This document shows positions 41,198-41,247 of a DNA stretch of 41,247 nucleotides, one piece after another. The notes beneath the pieces were generated by a model, which did no database searches, was not told the DNA's origin, and worked only from the letters and a program-made list of their open reading frames with translations. Source of the stretch: CAZDML01 sp964506645. GTDB lineage: Bacteria > Elusimicrobiota > Elusimicrobia > 2-01-FULL-59-12. A program made the translations under genes and the position numbers. Every line of letters begins with the position of its first letter. The stretch's first letter is position 1. The stretch spans positions 1 through 41,247 of the forward strand of contig CAZDML010000006.1 in NCBI GenBank assembly GCA_964506645.1, in the 5' to 3' direction.

Positions 41198-41247
41198 TTT
41201 CGTTTTAAAAAACAACGGAAGCACTTTAAACGAAGTGGAGGTAGCTG

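Noticed and set aside
41198..41236. Terminator after RNase P RNA
   Set aside because: The AT-rich stretch has only a poor short dyad and no T-run after a stable stem, so I do not call it.
1..41247. CRISPR array, insertion sequence, integrase or toxin-antitoxin pair
   Set aside because: I found no regularly spaced short repeats, no transposase or recombinase motifs and no small toxin-antitoxin-like gene pair in the window.

Overview
The window looks like part of a metagenome-assembled scaffold (it contains a 100-N gap at 16787-16886) from a Gram-negative-type bacterium: there is an OprP-like outer-membrane porin ending in Phe, plus YceI and SRPBCC proteins with signal peptides. The core genes are bacterial (hrcA-grpE-dnaK-dnaJ-rsmE, hinT-rpsU-yqeY-dnaG-rpoD, a type-A RNase P RNA). 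The DnaK lacks the roughly 24-residue insert usual in Proteobacteria, and a 9.3-kb gene encodes a secreted giant protein. A candidate phylum with giant secreted proteins, such as Omnitrophota in the PVC group, would fit, but that is an inference and the lineage is not proven here.

Layout. 1-2167: the 3' end of a large gene with a signal-like hydrophobic segment inside the protein and further membrane segments. 2217-2633: a free-standing nucleotide-binding domain of a heavy-metal P-type ATPase. 2727-12050: the giant exported protein, with homologous domains at its two ends, a second duplicated domain inside, an in-frame palindromic repeat and Ala-Met 'punctuation' at module borders. 12154-17522: a CIRCE-controlled heat-shock operon running into rsmE across the gap. 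17523-20762: TerC, an AI-2E-type permease and MtaB. 20770-21725: a yqjD/yqjE/yqjK-like envelope-stress trio with a clear promoter. 21781-29745: hinT, rpsU, yqeY, dnaG and rpoD, followed by overlapping genes for a class-III aminotransferase, a LuxE-like acyl-activating enzyme and a LuxC-like acyl reductase. 29830-31092: DoxX, a small zinc anti-sigma factor and an ECF sigma factor. 31157-31230: tRNA(CAT). 31260-35755: a LysR regulator interrupted by one in-frame stop, divergent from a CBS-porin pair, then SRPBCC, YceI and DUF2721 genes. 35785-39126 (minus strand): a P1B-type ATPase and a DASS anion transporter. 39213-41197: a diguanylate cyclase, tRNA-Val(CAC) directly followed by a zinc-ribbon coiled-coil protein, and RNase P RNA.

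The most interesting candidates are (i) the modular giant protein, with terminal paralogous domains and a 140-bp perfect internal repeat that suggests gene conversion; (ii) the transaminase-LuxE-LuxC set, which could turn a carboxylic acid into an aldehyde and then a primary amine; (iii) the solitary P-type ATPase N-domain with His changed to Asn; and (iv) mobile palindromic repeats inside the giant gene and at the dnaG start.
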